A stretch of 64,000 nt of DNA from Lysinibacillus odysseyi (GCA_014595895.1 JABUKB010000001.1:1798001-1862000); one strand, 5' to 3'. Positions 34,064-42,618 are shown, counted from the stretch's first letter. The notes: generated by a model not told the origin, from the sequence alone. Program-made: numbers and translations.

Positions 34064-35059
34064 TTGAAGAAGTACGATTATATACTATTATTAGCATTAT
34101 TTTGTTTCTCACCAATTATTGCAAATGCGCATGTAAAATGGTTTACGGAACAAGAGCCCGAAAAGGTTCCGATTGAACAAATCCTGTCGATACCATTCAT
34201 CGTGCTAGCCTTATTAATTGCTCTTTTCTTAGCGATATTATCTCAATTCATACCGCATTTAATGAAGATCCCTGGTGTCTCCACAGTTGATATGAAATTA
34301 GATGGGTACCGGAAATACTCTAGTTATATCCTTAAGTACGGTACAGCTCTCTCATTTATTTTACAAGTAGTGAATGAAACGATGTTTGCACCTGAGTTCA
34401 CTATCCACCATAGTTGGCAAACCGTTCTTATGTGGACGATTATCGTTTTACTGTTGATTCCGCATCATATTGCAACAAAAGCAGCTGCTCTATTGATGTT
34501 TGGTTTGTTTCTTTATATTTGGAGTTATACCGGTTGGTTCCATATGCTGGATTACGGTTTTTATCTTGCAATTATCGGTGTTTTTTTGGTGGGAAAAACG
34601 AAATGGGAGACGGCAGGTTTTCCATTTCTTTACCTCGGAACCGGTTTAAGTTTATGTTGGGTTGCAGTAGAAAAATGGGTGTATCCCGCTATGACGATCG
34701 ATATCATTCACCGCCATCACGTCCCTACGTTTGGCTTTCCCGCGGACATATTTGTTGTGCTCTCAGCCTTTATTGAGTTCGTTGTTGGTTACCTATTAGT
34801 CGTGGGTATTCTCAATCGTCTATTGGCTGTTGCCGTAACGATTTTATTTATCCTGACAACCATCATATTCGGCTACACCGAAGTAGTGGGACATGCAATG
34901 ATTCATATTGTGTTAATCATCTTTATTATCGAGGGAATCTCCTTTTATTATCCTCCCGTTAAAATGCATAAAAGCCGACTGGATCAAATGATATTTGTTT
35001 TCCTAAACTTTTTATTCGCGCTAAGTATATTTTTATTGATTTATTATCGATTTGCGTAA
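34064..35059 (+). CDS. DoxX-like polytopic membrane protein with cleaved N-terminus
   Basis: A 331-residue protein. A signal-like first segment ends at IIANAHVKWF, followed by about eight hydrophobic helices. Conserved-looking charged and His residues occur within or near the membrane (IPHHIATKA, HRHHVPTFGFP, YTEVVGHAMIHI). The overall pattern resembles DoxX/DoxD-like integral membrane proteins; the mature start with His recalls the copper-binding N-terminal His of CopC-type proteins, but that is only a resemblance. TTG 34064 follows AAGGAGGG by eight bases. It ends at an intrinsic terminator and stands alone. Confidence 0.6.
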   Translation: MKKYDYILLLALFCFSPIIANAHVKWFTEQEPEKVPIEQILSIPFIVLALLIALFLAILSQFIPHLMKIPGVSTVDMKLDGYRKYSSYILKYGTALSFILQVVNETMFAPEFTIHHSWQTVLMWTIIVLLLIPHHIATKAAALLMFGLFLYIWSYTGWFHMLDYGFYLAIIGVFLVGKTKWETAGFPFLYLGTGLSLCWVAVEKWVYPAMTIDIIHRHHVPTFGFPADIFVVLSAFIEFVVGYLLVVGILNRLLAVAVTILFILTTIIFGYTEVVGHAMIHIVLIIFIIEGISFYYPPVKMHKSRLDQMIFVFLNFLFALSIFLLIYYRFA

Positions 35060-35227
35060 AAATATGTACATGTGTTTTTGATAAAGCGTTTTAGCAAAAC
35101 CCCTTTTAAATGGGGCTTTTTCTTTTTTGTAAATGCGGATGATATTTAAGTACACTTCTCTTATTAAGCAGTATAACCAATTATCATAATTTATAGGCAG
35201 CTTTTCAAATTTATCCTCAAAGTTCAT
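35033..35227 (-). CDS. Possible small protein or gene remnant
   Basis: A 64-residue frame starting MNFEDKFEKLPINYDNWLYC, with AGGAG five bases before the ATG. The first 45 residues look protein-like; the rest runs through the convergent gene's terminator, so the 3' part may be accidental. It could be the remaining start of a disrupted gene. Confidence 0.3.
   Translation of the reverse strand: MNFEDKFEKLPINYDNWLYCLIREVYLNIIRIYKKEKAPFKRGFAKTLYQKHMYIFLRKSIINQ
35096..35133 (+). terminator. Terminator after the DoxX-like gene
   Basis: AAAACCCC and GGGGCTTTT-type arms around an AT loop, then TTTTTCTTTTTT. Confidence 0.75.
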
Positions 35228-35507
35228 AAGCTCTCCTACTCACATCGTTTTCGCTATCACATAAACACACTACCCAAAGCCTATCTAATCTGGAATGACC
35301 GACAAGTTGAAAAAATAACGCAATCATTTCTTCTTGGGGTACGTGTAAATACATTGGTTGTGCTTATGATTCCCGCACTTCCCAATCCCCTATGTTTGTT
35401 TGCTTTGAACCAAAACGTATTATAAAAAAAAAGAAAATGCATTTCCTCTTGTTCTAATCCAAAAAACTCCCACGAATAATTCAAAAACAAGCACATAAAT
35501 TGTTCAT
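35228..35507. other. Upstream region of the catalase gene
   Basis: No gene is supported. It should hold the catalase promoter; I did not find a convincing sigma-B (GTTTAA/GGGTAT) or PerR-box match. Confidence 0.35.
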
Positions 35508-35521
35508 AAGGAGGGAGTTTA

Positions 35522-37570
35522 CTGAGCAATAAACAAAATAGAAGCAAGAATAAAAAGGAAAAGCAGCTTGATGCCTTTAAGGTAGATGATAAGGGAAAAA
35601 AACTGACAACAAACCAAGGATTGAAAGTGTCAGAAGATGAATTTTCCTTAAAAGCAGGCGTACGTGGACCGACATTGATGGAGGACTTTCATTTCCGTGA
35701 AAAGATGACTCATTTTGATCATGAACGCATTCCGGAAAGAGTTGTGCATGCACGCGGATTTGCGGCACACGGGGAGTTTCAATTGTATGAGAGCATGAGC
35801 CAATACACGAGAGCGAAATTTTTACAAGATACTTCTGTGATCACGCCGGTATTCGTCCGTTTTTCTACTGTCAATGGCTCTAGGGGCTCTGCAGACACAG
35901 TGCGAGATGCAAGAGGTTTCGCTACGAAATTTTATACGGAAGAAGGAAATTATGATTTAGTCGGTAACAATATTCCGGTCTTTTTCATCCAGGATGCTAT
36001 TAAATTCCCGGATCTTGTACATGCATTTAAACCAGAACCGGATAACGACATTCCGCAAGCTTCCACAGCCCATGATACATTTTGGGACTTCGTTGCTAAT
36101 AACCAGGAGTCCGCACATATGATTATGTGGGTCATGTCTGACCGTGCCATTCCAAGAAGTTTCCGTATGATGGAAGGTTTCGGCGTCCATACTTTCCGAT
36201 TTGTGAATGAACAAGGGAAAGCTTGCTTTGTAAAATTCCACTGGAAACCCCTGTTAGGGACGCATTCGCTCGTGTGGGAAGAAGCTCATGAATTAGCGGG
36301 AATAGATCCAGATTTCCATCGCAATGACTTATGGCATGCCATTGAAAACGGGCATTATCCAGAATATGAACTAGGTGTACAGATTTTAGCTGAGGAAGAC
36401 GAGTTTAAACTCCCACATGACATATTAGATGCGACGAAAATTTGGCCGGAAGAGATTATTCCAGTGCAAACCATTGGAAAAATGACTTTAAACCGAAATG
36501 TAGATAATTTCTTCGCAGAAACGGAACAAGCCGCCTTCCATCTAGGCAATGTTGTGCCCGGCATTGATTTTACAAATGATCCGCTGCTGCAAGGTCGCCT
36601 ATTTTCCTATCTTGATACCCAATTAATCCGGCTTGGCGGTCCGAACTTCCATGAAATTCCTATCAATAGACCAATAGTTCCTTTTCATAACAATCAGCGG
36701 GATGGATACCATAGGCAAACTATTAACGTTGGAAAAGTAAATTATCACCGAAATTCCCTGGCAGGAAATACGCCTGCTCCTGCAAGTCCGGCTGAGGGTG
36801 GGTATCAACATTATCAGGAAAAAGTAGAAGGCCGGAAAATACAGGCTCGAAGTAAAAGTTTTGCGGATCACTTCTCACAGGCAACTCTCTTTTGGAACAG
36901 CATGAGCCCAGCGGAGAAAGAGCATATCATCAACGCTTTTAGTTTTGAACTGGGGAAAGTAAAGAGCCTGTCCGTAAAAAAGCAAGTCATCGAAATGTTT
37001 GCGAATGTAAGCCTAGAGATGACAAAAATAATTGCGAAAAAAATTGGGATGCCCCCACCGACAAGCGGTGGTTCAAATGTCAAAGAGGCATCTCCAGCGC
37101 TCAGTCAACAAAATACGATTTTTACACCGGTTACACGAAAAGTTGCGGTGATTGTAACCAATGATTTTAACGGTCCAGAAGTAAAATATGTAATTGATCG
37201 ATTGGCGGCTTGCGGACTGATGCCTGAAATCATAAGCGAAAACCAAGGTGAAGTGCTTGGAACAAATGGCGTTAAGCTCAACGCTCGTCATACGTTCCTC
37301 ACAGCAAGGTCTGTTCAGTTTGATGCCGTTTACCTCGTGAACGCAAGTAAAACAAACAAGGCATTTAATAAAAATGCAGCTAATTTTGTAAATCAAGCAT
37401 TTTCACATTATAAGCCGATCGCCGCTACCCACCAAGGCATCCAGTTTTTTGCCTTAAATAACTTGAATGGCCAACCGGGCGTTGTCACTGGTTATGATGT
37501 TCGAAACTTCCCAGATGAGTTCATCAATGCGATTGCCCTTCACCGGTATTGGGATAGAAAACTTGTCTGA
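35522..37570 (+). CDS. katE: Large-subunit (clade 2) catalase, apparent CUG start
   Basis: About 682 residues. It disproportionates hydrogen peroxide. Heme-site features: catalytic His in PERVVHARGFAAHGEF, Asn in YDLVGNNIPVFF, and proximal Tyr in GRLFSYLDTQLIRLGGPNF. From about residue 535 comes the extra class I amidotransferase/DJ-1-like domain (RKVAVIVTNDFNGPEVKYVI) of large catalases. TTG 35621 would cut off a conserved-looking lead (KLTTNQGLKVSEDE). The frame extends upstream, and CTG 35522 lies seven bases after GGAGG; from there the protein starts Ser-Asn-Lys-Gln-Asn-Arg like Bacillus KatE and has nearly its length. No better start codon exists. KatX in spores is the alternative name. 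Confidence 0.93.
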   Translation: MSNKQNRSKNKKEKQLDAFKVDDKGKKLTTNQGLKVSEDEFSLKAGVRGPTLMEDFHFREKMTHFDHERIPERVVHARGFAAHGEFQLYESMSQYTRAKFLQDTSVITPVFVRFSTVNGSRGSADTVRDARGFATKFYTEEGNYDLVGNNIPVFFIQDAIKFPDLVHAFKPEPDNDIPQASTAHDTFWDFVANNQESAHMIMWVMSDRAIPRSFRMMEGFGVHTFRFVNEQGKACFVKFHWKPLLGTHSLVWEEAHELAGIDPDFHRNDLWHAIENGHYPEYELGVQILAEEDEFKLPHDILDATKIWPEEIIPVQTIGKMTLNRNVDNFFAETEQAAFHLGNVVPGIDFTNDPLLQGRLFSYLDTQLIRLGGPNFHEIPINRPIVPFHNNQRDGYHRQTINVGKVNYHRNSLAGNTPAPASPAEGGYQHYQEKVEGRKIQARSKSFADHFSQATLFWNSMSPAEKEHIINAFSFELGKVKSLSVKKQVIEMFANVSLEMTKIIAKKIGMPPPTSGGSNVKEASPALSQQNTIFTPVTRKVAVIVTNDFNGPEVKYVIDRLAACGLMPEIISENQGEVLGTNGVKLNARHTFLTARSVQFDAVYLVNASKTNKAFNKNAANFVNQAFSHYKPIAATHQGIQFFALNNLNGQPGVVTGYDVRNFPDEFINAIALHRYWDRKLV

Positions 37571-37612
37571 GCCATCATGTTAGGTGCTACGTATAGTGGA
37601 ATGGCTATCAGT

Positions 37613-37647
37613 AAATCTGCATCCGGTATAATACCGGATGCAGATTT
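37613..37647. terminator. Bidirectional terminator between katE and the cupin gene
   Basis: A 35-base palindrome, arms AAATCTGCATCCGGTAT and complement, between convergent genes. Confidence 0.88.
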
Positions 37648-37656
37648 ATTTTGTTG

Positions 37657-38466
37657 TTACATATTTTTGCTCTGTCGAAGAAGTTTCGAAGCCCCTGTCC
37701 GTTCCCATTCTTCCACTGTTTCATATGCTTTTTCAGGGGAATATCCTTTTCCGACAAGAACCCCCATGAGAATAAATTCTTGAAGAATGTGTGTTGCATT
37801 TATTCCTCTTTTCACATCTTCTAACCCTTCATTGACTAAAAATTCCGTGTGATGTACCCATTGATCTGGCGTCTTGCCACCAATGATGGGACTTTCACTG
37901 CTATGACCTTTTCCCTTTCCCCCAGCCATGGCATCTGCTTTCGTAGGGTGAACAGTGCCAAATGGGTGGTTAGGCGGACCATATATCGAGTAGAGCTTTA
38001 ATGGAATATTCCCTGTATTTGTTAGATTATGCCATGTCCCAGCCGGTATCATGATTGCGGAACCATTACCTACATTTCTTGTAAAGTTTAAATTATCTCT
38101 GCTCTTGCCCATTTGGGTAATCCCCTGCCCCTGTTCAATACGCAAAAATTGGTCAACGTCAGGATGCATTTCTAGTCCAATATCTTCTCCCGGATTTAGA
38201 CTCATTAAGGTTACTTGCAAATGTTTCCCAGTCCATATAGCCGTACGATACGTATTGTTTTGTTTCGCCGCCTCATGAATATTAATAACAAATGGGTTTC
38301 CCCCACAATCCTTTAACATGCTTCTTCCATTATCATGGGAAACAACATTCGGATTATGCATTGTTCCATTGGGGTTACTCCAGTAATTTGGGTTTCCGCC
38401 ATACTGATATGGCATATTTCCGCAATAAGGGTTTCCATACGGATACCCATGAGGATAATAATGCAT
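37657..38466 (-). CDS. Cupin protein with Tyr/Gly/Asn-rich N-terminus, probable coat protein
   Basis: A 269-residue protein. The first 45 residues are rich in Tyr, Pro, Gly, Asn and His (MHYYPHGYPYGNPYCGNMPY), typical of spore coat proteins. A cupin barrel follows: LNPGEDIGLEMHPDVDQFLR with the two metal His/Glu positions and IMIPAGTWHNLTNTGNIPLK with the C-terminal His. A charged tail ends in LLRQSKNM. GGAGTG precedes ATG 38466, and a sigma-K-type promoter lies just upstream. Related cupins are found in coats and may act as manganese oxidases or sugar isomerase-like proteins; activity here is unknown. Confidence 0.75.
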   Translation of the reverse strand: MHYYPHGYPYGNPYCGNMPYQYGGNPNYWSNPNGTMHNPNVVSHDNGRSMLKDCGGNPFVINIHEAAKQNNTYRTAIWTGKHLQVTLMSLNPGEDIGLEMHPDVDQFLRIEQGQGITQMGKSRDNLNFTRNVGNGSAIMIPAGTWHNLTNTGNIPLKLYSIYGPPNHPFGTVHPTKADAMAGGKGKGHSSESPIIGGKTPDQWVHHTEFLVNEGLEDVKRGINATHILQEFILMGVLVGKGYSPEKAYETVEEWERTGASKLLRQSKNM

Positions 38467-38496
38467 TTTTTCACTCCATTCACGGATGTATCGTAT

Positions 38497-38523
38497 TATC
38501 ATATGCTGCCATTTTAGGAGTGT
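38497..38523 (-). promoter_or_regulatory. Sigma-K-type promoter of the cupin gene
   Basis: On the minus strand CATATGATA (38505-38497) fits CATANNNTA, with AC (38523-38522) 16 bases upstream, about 30 bases before the start codon. Confidence 0.6.
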
Positions 38524-38565
38524 CCTTTTTGAAATTTTAAAGGCTGATTCTTTTCCCGAAAAATA

Positions 38566-38594
38566 AAAAGCCGAACACAAAGTTCGGCTTTCGA
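38566..38594 (-). terminator. Terminator after the CotF-like genes
   Basis: Stem AAAGCCGAAC/GTTCGGCTTT with a five-base loop and T-run on the minus strand. Confidence 0.85.
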
Positions 38595-38604
38595 AAAATG
38601 AATT

Positions 38605-38859
38605 TTATTGTTCAGACATCAGTTCAGTTTTTAATTGCTGAACAACTTGTTCCGAAGCTGGAGCAGCAGGCTTGTAGTATCCCTGCTGAAGGGCATAGCT
38701 ATATACTGTTCGTTGACGGGACTCATCCTGATTTCTCATTTGAATCAACGTTTGTCTTAGTCCAGCATCGTTGGTTTGCGCAATGATATGAGCGTATCCC
38801 ATTAAGCTTGCATTCAATCCAGCTAGATAGTCATTCACCATTTCTTTCTCTTGAAACAT
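38605..38859 (-). CDS. CotF-like spore coat protein
   Basis: An 84-residue helical protein: MVNDYLAGLNASLMGYAHII, then NDAGLRQTLIQMRNQDESRQ and YALQQGYYKPAAPASEQVV. The DYL-x-LN-x-SL start and the LQQGYYKPA segment match the CotF/YhcQ coat family, whose members are assembled in the inner coat. AGGAGG-type ribosome binding site precedes the ATG. It forms a pair with the 62-residue gene 28 bases upstream. Confidence 0.8.
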   Translation of the reverse strand: MFQEKEMVNDYLAGLNASLMGYAHIIAQTNDAGLRQTLIQMRNQDESRQRTVYSYALQQGYYKPAAPASEQVVQQLKTELMSEQ

Positions 38860-38887
38860 GCTAGTCCTCCTTCATTCGGATACGTTA

Positions 38888-39076
38888 TTAATTTAAATAC
38901 GACAGTAAATCTTGTTGGGCTTGCTTTGCTGCTTGTGCATCTCTTTCAAAAATTGCTTTTAACTCTGGATCCTTGCATTTTTCAACATAAACCTCCAACT
39001 TTTTCGCTAGAGTTGCATGTCCACCGATTAGGCTTCGTAAGTGTTCCACTTCAAGTTCCGTTAAATTATGGATCAT
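38888..39076 (-). CDS. Small CotF-associated helical protein
   Basis: A 62-residue helical protein (LTELEVEHLRSLIGGHATLA, then YVEKCKDPELKAIFERDAQA). Small proteins of this kind are regularly encoded next to CotF-like coat genes in Bacillales and appear to be shortened CotF relatives. AAAGGAGGG eight bases before the ATG. Likely first gene of a two-gene coat operon. Confidence 0.7.
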   Translation of the reverse strand: MIHNLTELEVEHLRSLIGGHATLAKKLEVYVEKCKDPELKAIFERDAQAAKQAQQDLLSYLN

Positions 39077-39198
39077 TATTTTCCCTCCTTTACATTAATA
39101 AATTCACCCTTTTTTTATATTTTATACCCTATCCTTTTGTGACCTCACGTTAGTTGCAGGTTAATCTACTTATATAGAATTTTAACTAGCTTGCCCAA

Positions 39199-39226
39199 AC
39201 TATTCTCTCTGAATCTACATAAACTT
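39199..39226 (+). promoter_or_regulatory. Sigma-K-like promoter of the DUF6143-like gene
   Basis: AC (39199-39200), 17 bases, then CATAAACTT (39218-39226), one mismatch from CATANNNTA. Confidence 0.45.
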
Positions 39227-39240
39227 TAGAAAAGGAGTGA

Positions 39241-39822
39241 ATGAATAATATGTCGAAATTTAATGATGAGCAATTTACCAAATCTATTAATATACCTAAC
39301 CCCTTATATCAATCTTTACGGGGACGGTATTTTGTAGGTCAAACCGAAACAATCCGTTTAGAAAAAGGAAGAAATGCTTGGGGTGGTCTCCTCAATCCCT
39401 TTCACTCGGATGTGGATTTATTTGTAAATGCCTTTACCATCACAAATCATTCGAATCAACCTATTGTTGCTGAAATTTGGTTTAATCCTATACCTCCAGG
39501 GGAGCCAATCATTTCGGATCTGGTAACACCTGCAAATACAACTCTTTCTCCACTTCCAAAGCCGAAAGTAAAAATTGCGTTTGAAGAACTTATTAAAGGG
39601 TTTCCCAAAAAAGGCGTAAATGCATTTAAGCGAATTGTGCCACCTCAAAGTACTTTAACAAGTGATGAAGACGGTAAATTCATTTTCCCGCCAGGCGGGT
39701 CGTTTATCATTTTTTTAACTACACAAAGTAATAAAACTATTGACTCAGAAGTTGCATTCGGTTGGTTTGAAAAAAATTCAGGTCATGAAAATAACTTTAT
39801 TGAACATTCCATTAAAAAATAA
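39241..39822 (+). CDS. DUF6143-like protein
   Basis: A 193-residue protein with a beta-sandwich-like pattern: YQSLRGRYFVGQTETIRLEK, GGLLNPFHSDVDLFVNAFTI and FPPGGSFIIFLTTQSN. I place it, from memory, near the DUF6143 family found in spore formers; the function is unknown. GGAG is only three bases before ATG 39241 and 12 before ATG 39250, so either start is possible. A sigma-K-like promoter upstream and coat genes around it suggest a spore-surface role. Confidence 0.55.
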   Translation: MNNMSKFNDEQFTKSINIPNPLYQSLRGRYFVGQTETIRLEKGRNAWGGLLNPFHSDVDLFVNAFTITNHSNQPIVAEIWFNPIPPGEPIISDLVTPANTTLSPLPKPKVKIAFEELIKGFPKKGVNAFKRIVPPQSTLTSDEDGKFIFPPGGSFIIFLTTQSNKTIDSEVAFGWFEKNSGHENNFIEHSIKK

Positions 39823-39961
39823 ACAATATAGATTTACCTTACGATTTCCATATACAGTCTTAAATGTGCCTGATGGTAGAGATCTTTATATTAACGCTTT
39901 AGCAGCAAATAATCTTTCTACCTTATTTAGAGAAATAAAAATACCAGTTGAGGAAGTTTAG
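39785..39961 (+). CDS. Small overlapping protein downstream of the DUF6143-like gene
   Basis: A 58-residue frame whose ATG (39785) lies inside the end of the previous gene and is preceded by only a weak AGG. The product, with KQYRFTLRFPYTVLNVPDGR and DLYINALAANNLSTLF, is protein-like and the frame continues 139 bases past the upstream stop. It could be a coupled small gene or the C-terminal part of an ancestral longer protein. Not recognised. Confidence 0.45.
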   Translation: MKITLLNIPLKNKQYRFTLRFPYTVLNVPDGRDLYINALAANNLSTLFREIKIPVEEV

Positions 39962-40010
39962 AATACTCTTATGAAGGAGTGTTTTTAAATAGGAGTAGGC
40001 TAAAAACCAA

Positions 40011-40037
40011 ACATATTAACTAGCTATCCATATACTA
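40011..40037 (+). promoter_or_regulatory. Sigma-K-type promoter of the ferritin-DUF1541 gene
   Basis: AC (40011-40012), 16 bases, then CATATACTA (40029-40037), an exact CATANNNTA match, 28 bases before the start codon. Confidence 0.65.
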
Positions 40038-40065
40038 GCTTAGAAATTGACACGGAGGGGATTTT

Positions 40066-40770
40066 TTGACTTTTAATATGCCAAACAGTTTTGGCAATCG
40101 CCCTATGAGAATGGGAATGAATTTAACCAGTGACGCTCATCTAATAGAAGACGTTTCAAGAGCTATTACTCTAGAAATTCATGCTTATAACTTTTCTCAA
40201 AGATTAATTCAATTAACTCCAAATGAACAGTTCAGACAGATTATTTTAAGAATACAGCACGATGAAATGAAGCATTATCATTGGTTTACGATGATTTTAA
40301 GGATGATGGGTGGACAGCAACCGCAAATTCCTTTTGGGGAAATGCCAAGAGACTTTAAAGAAGGTGTCCAAAAAGCAATTCAAAATGAATTAGAAGCTTC
40401 TTCTTTTTATCAGGATATTGCGTCAAGAGCAACAACTCATCATGTTCAAATGCACTTCATGCATGCCGCACAGGATGAACAACGCCATGCAACTTGGCTA
40501 CAAAATATATCAATGATGGACAATATGGAAATGAATCATCCGGGTTCAAGAAAAATTCCAAAAGGTTTAAAAGTAGCTGAAAATCCTGCTTTTCCAGTAG
40601 GAAGCAAGGCTATTATACTTGCTGACCATCTACCTAATATGAAAGGTGCAGAAGCTACAATTGTAGGTGCTTATGATACAACTGTGTATATGGTAGATTA
40701 TATTTCTACTGCAGGAGAAAAAGTGAAAAACCATAAGTGGGTAGTAGAAAGTGAACTATCACCAAAATAA
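40066..40770 (+). CDS. Ferritin-like domain fused to a DUF1541 domain
   Basis: A 234-residue fusion. Residues about 20-150 are a ferritin-like four-helix bundle with ALEIHAYNF-type helix A (ITLEIHAYNF), IQHDEMKHYHWF, QNELEASSFYQDIA and AAQDEQRHATWL, giving the di-iron Glu/Asp-Glu-x2-His set. Residues about 165-232 match DUF1541 (YdhK type): FPVGSKAIILADHLPNMKGA and TTVYMVDYISTAGEKVKNHK. DUF1541 usually occurs as two copies in a secreted lipoprotein; here a single copy is joined to a bundle and there is no signal peptide. TTG 40066 follows GGAGGGG. The sigma-K promoter points to late mother-cell expression. Possible metal-handling coat protein. Confidence 0.8.
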   Translation: MTFNMPNSFGNRPMRMGMNLTSDAHLIEDVSRAITLEIHAYNFSQRLIQLTPNEQFRQIILRIQHDEMKHYHWFTMILRMMGGQQPQIPFGEMPRDFKEGVQKAIQNELEASSFYQDIASRATTHHVQMHFMHAAQDEQRHATWLQNISMMDNMEMNHPGSRKIPKGLKVAENPAFPVGSKAIILADHLPNMKGAEATIVGAYDTTVYMVDYISTAGEKVKNHKWVVESELSPK

Positions 40771-40945
40771 TTTGATGATAGTTTACTGATTGTGCAGAAA
40801 GCATAATAGTACGCTCCCTTAATTTTATAGTCTAAGTTTACAAGCCCTTATTTTATCTTTCCGACTTAGTGTAGCATGTAGTATAAATCTAAAAAATGAA
40901 CGCAAAATAGGAAAAGGCTAAAATGGAGAAGGGATTTAAAATAGT

Positions 40946-41536
40946 ATGGATGTAAATTTAATTTGGAAAGCAATTTTAATCTTTATTGTGGGAACGATTC
41001 TTTTAAGAATTGGCGGAAGGAAAACTATCTCCCAAATGACTATTCCCCAAACAGTGATCATGATTGCCATCGGTACATTGCTTATCCAGCCTATTTCCGG
41101 AAAAGGGCTTTGGTCCACTTTTGGAATTGCGGCGCTATTGATTCTTAGTCTAATTCTAACGGAATATATACAATTAAAGTTTGACAGTGCAGAGACAGCT
41201 ATTTCCGGAAAAGCAGTAGCTGTTATTGAAAATGGAATATTAATTGAAAAGAATTTAAAAAAACTGAGATTACCCGTTGATAAGTTAGAACAACGATTGC
41301 GGCAAGCCGGCATTTCAAAGATCCAGGATGTACAACATGCCACCATAGAATCTAACGGACAATTAGGTTATGTCTTAAAACCCGAAAAACAGCCCGCCAC
41401 GAAAGAAGATATTCATAACCTTATGATGTTCCTCCAAAACGGACAAACAATAAACACCAATAACCAAACTCTAGATAATATTTTCACTGAAACCTTAAAT
41501 AAAAATACGAGTGATGTACCCAAACATTTACAATAG
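40946..41536 (+). CDS. DUF421 (YetF-like) membrane protein
   Basis: A 196-residue protein with three N-terminal membrane helices (up to about residue 70) and a cytosolic alpha/beta domain. Family motifs: LLRIGGRKTISQMTIPQTVI, the ISGKAVAVIENGILIEKNLK strand-helix, LEQRLRQAGISKIQDVQHAT and SNGQLGYVLKP. In Bacillus the family (YetF, YkjA, YrbG) is associated with spore membrane complexes and germination receptors. The spacing of AAGGGA (11 bases) to the ATG is slightly long. Ends at a strong terminator. Confidence 0.85.
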   Translation: MDVNLIWKAILIFIVGTILLRIGGRKTISQMTIPQTVIMIAIGTLLIQPISGKGLWSTFGIAALLILSLILTEYIQLKFDSAETAISGKAVAVIENGILIEKNLKKLRLPVDKLEQRLRQAGISKIQDVQHATIESNGQLGYVLKPEKQPATKEDIHNLMMFLQNGQTINTNNQTLDNIFTETLNKNTSDVPKHLQ

Positions 41537-41601
41537 GCTAAGCACTTTTGAGAGGTTAGAAATGGCAATAGCTATATTCTGAAATTGAAAACCTTTATAA
41601 A

Positions 41602-41646
41602 GCAACTCGAATAGATAGTTCCCTTCCCTATTCGAGCTGCTTTTTT
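41602..41646 (+). terminator. Terminator after the DUF421 gene
   Basis: Thirteen-base arms GCAACTCGAATAG and CTATTCGAGCTGC (one mismatch) with six T after. Confidence 0.85.
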
Positions 41647-41859
41647 GTGTTGGTTTCACTTACTTATCACTCCAAAATCGCATTCGTCAACTATCCGCTC
41701 CTCTACTGGGTGAAGCAAGCAATAATCCAATTTCAACTTTTAAATCAAATGGAACTCTTTCCACTATAAAAAAATTTTTATTTCACCTATGTTTTTTCAG
41801 ATTGCTTTCACATTAACCGAGTATGTTAAAGTTGATTACGACATAAAAGGAGATTCATT

Positions 41860-42414
41860 ATGAACTATTTGAAAGTATTCTTTATCTCATTTTTAATATT
41901 TGCACTTTTTTATGGAAATATAGGGCTAAAATCGGTTTCTGCTGACGATGATGAGAATGATTTTTACGAGCATCATGAGGAAGGCTTGGAAGGAAATGAA
42001 AACGAATTATATGAAGAGATAGGCGAATTAATCGGCTGGGGAACAGCAGCCTCGTTATGTGTTGCTGGCGCACTATTCCCGATGAGAAGGTTAACAAAAA
42101 TCATTGCCAATAACTTTAAAGGACATAAAAAACCTTATCTATTTTTCGCTAGGCTGCTGGGGAAATATCATATACTCATTGGAATCACCGCTCTCATTTT
42201 AAGCATTGTACATGGAATCGTAATGTACCTTAGTGAAGGAGAGTTAGAAAGCGAAGGGATTATCGGCTTAGGAGCAGTTCTATTCCTGTTTATGGCAAGT
42301 GCCGCGGGACTTATACTGCATAAAAATAAAAAAACCAAGAGCATCCGGGCAACACATATAACGCTAATAGCCATTACATTATTTACAGCAGTTTTTCATA
42401 TTTTTGTTTCGTAG
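41860..42414 (+). CDS. Secreted-acidic-domain plus b561-like four-helix membrane protein
   Basis: A 184-residue protein. Signal peptide to about residue 29 (ending SVSA), then an acidic His-containing segment (DDDENDFYEHHEEGLEGNEN), then four membrane helices. Histidines placed for heme ligation occur in KYHILIGITA, SIVHGIVMYL, ATHITLIAIT and VFHIFVS, two pairs as in cytochrome b561 or ferric-reductase-like proteins. AAAGGAG seven bases before the ATG. A terminator separates it from the two-component genes that follow. Probable heme-b membrane electron carrier with an outside metal-binding segment; the activity is inferred. Confidence 0.6.
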   Translation: MNYLKVFFISFLIFALFYGNIGLKSVSADDDENDFYEHHEEGLEGNENELYEEIGELIGWGTAASLCVAGALFPMRRLTKIIANNFKGHKKPYLFFARLLGKYHILIGITALILSIVHGIVMYLSEGELESEGIIGLGAVLFLFMASAAGLILHKNKKTKSIRATHITLIAITLFTAVFHIFVS

Positions 42415-42427
42415 TAAACTCTATCGC

Positions 42428-42466
42428 AAAATTCCCCACAACTAGGTGTTGTGGGAATTTTATTTA
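42428..42466 (+). terminator. Terminator after the b561-like gene
   Basis: Arms AAAATTCCCCACAAC and GTTGTGGGAATTTT around a five-base loop, then TATTTATT. Confidence 0.8.
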
Positions 42467-42618
42467 TTGCTATGGATTATATGGCATGATTTAAGAATAT
42501 TGCCCCTCATTTATTTTATACTGTATAAAAAGAAATAATTGTTATAATTTTTTCGGCATGGTTTCATTCTATTTCTATATAATGGCTGAACTATTAATGA
42601 GATTTGAGGTGTGACATT

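Noticed and set aside
35957-37396. Minus-strand frames across the catalase gene
   Set aside because: Antisense shadows of a conserved gene; no ribosome binding sites or recognisable domains.
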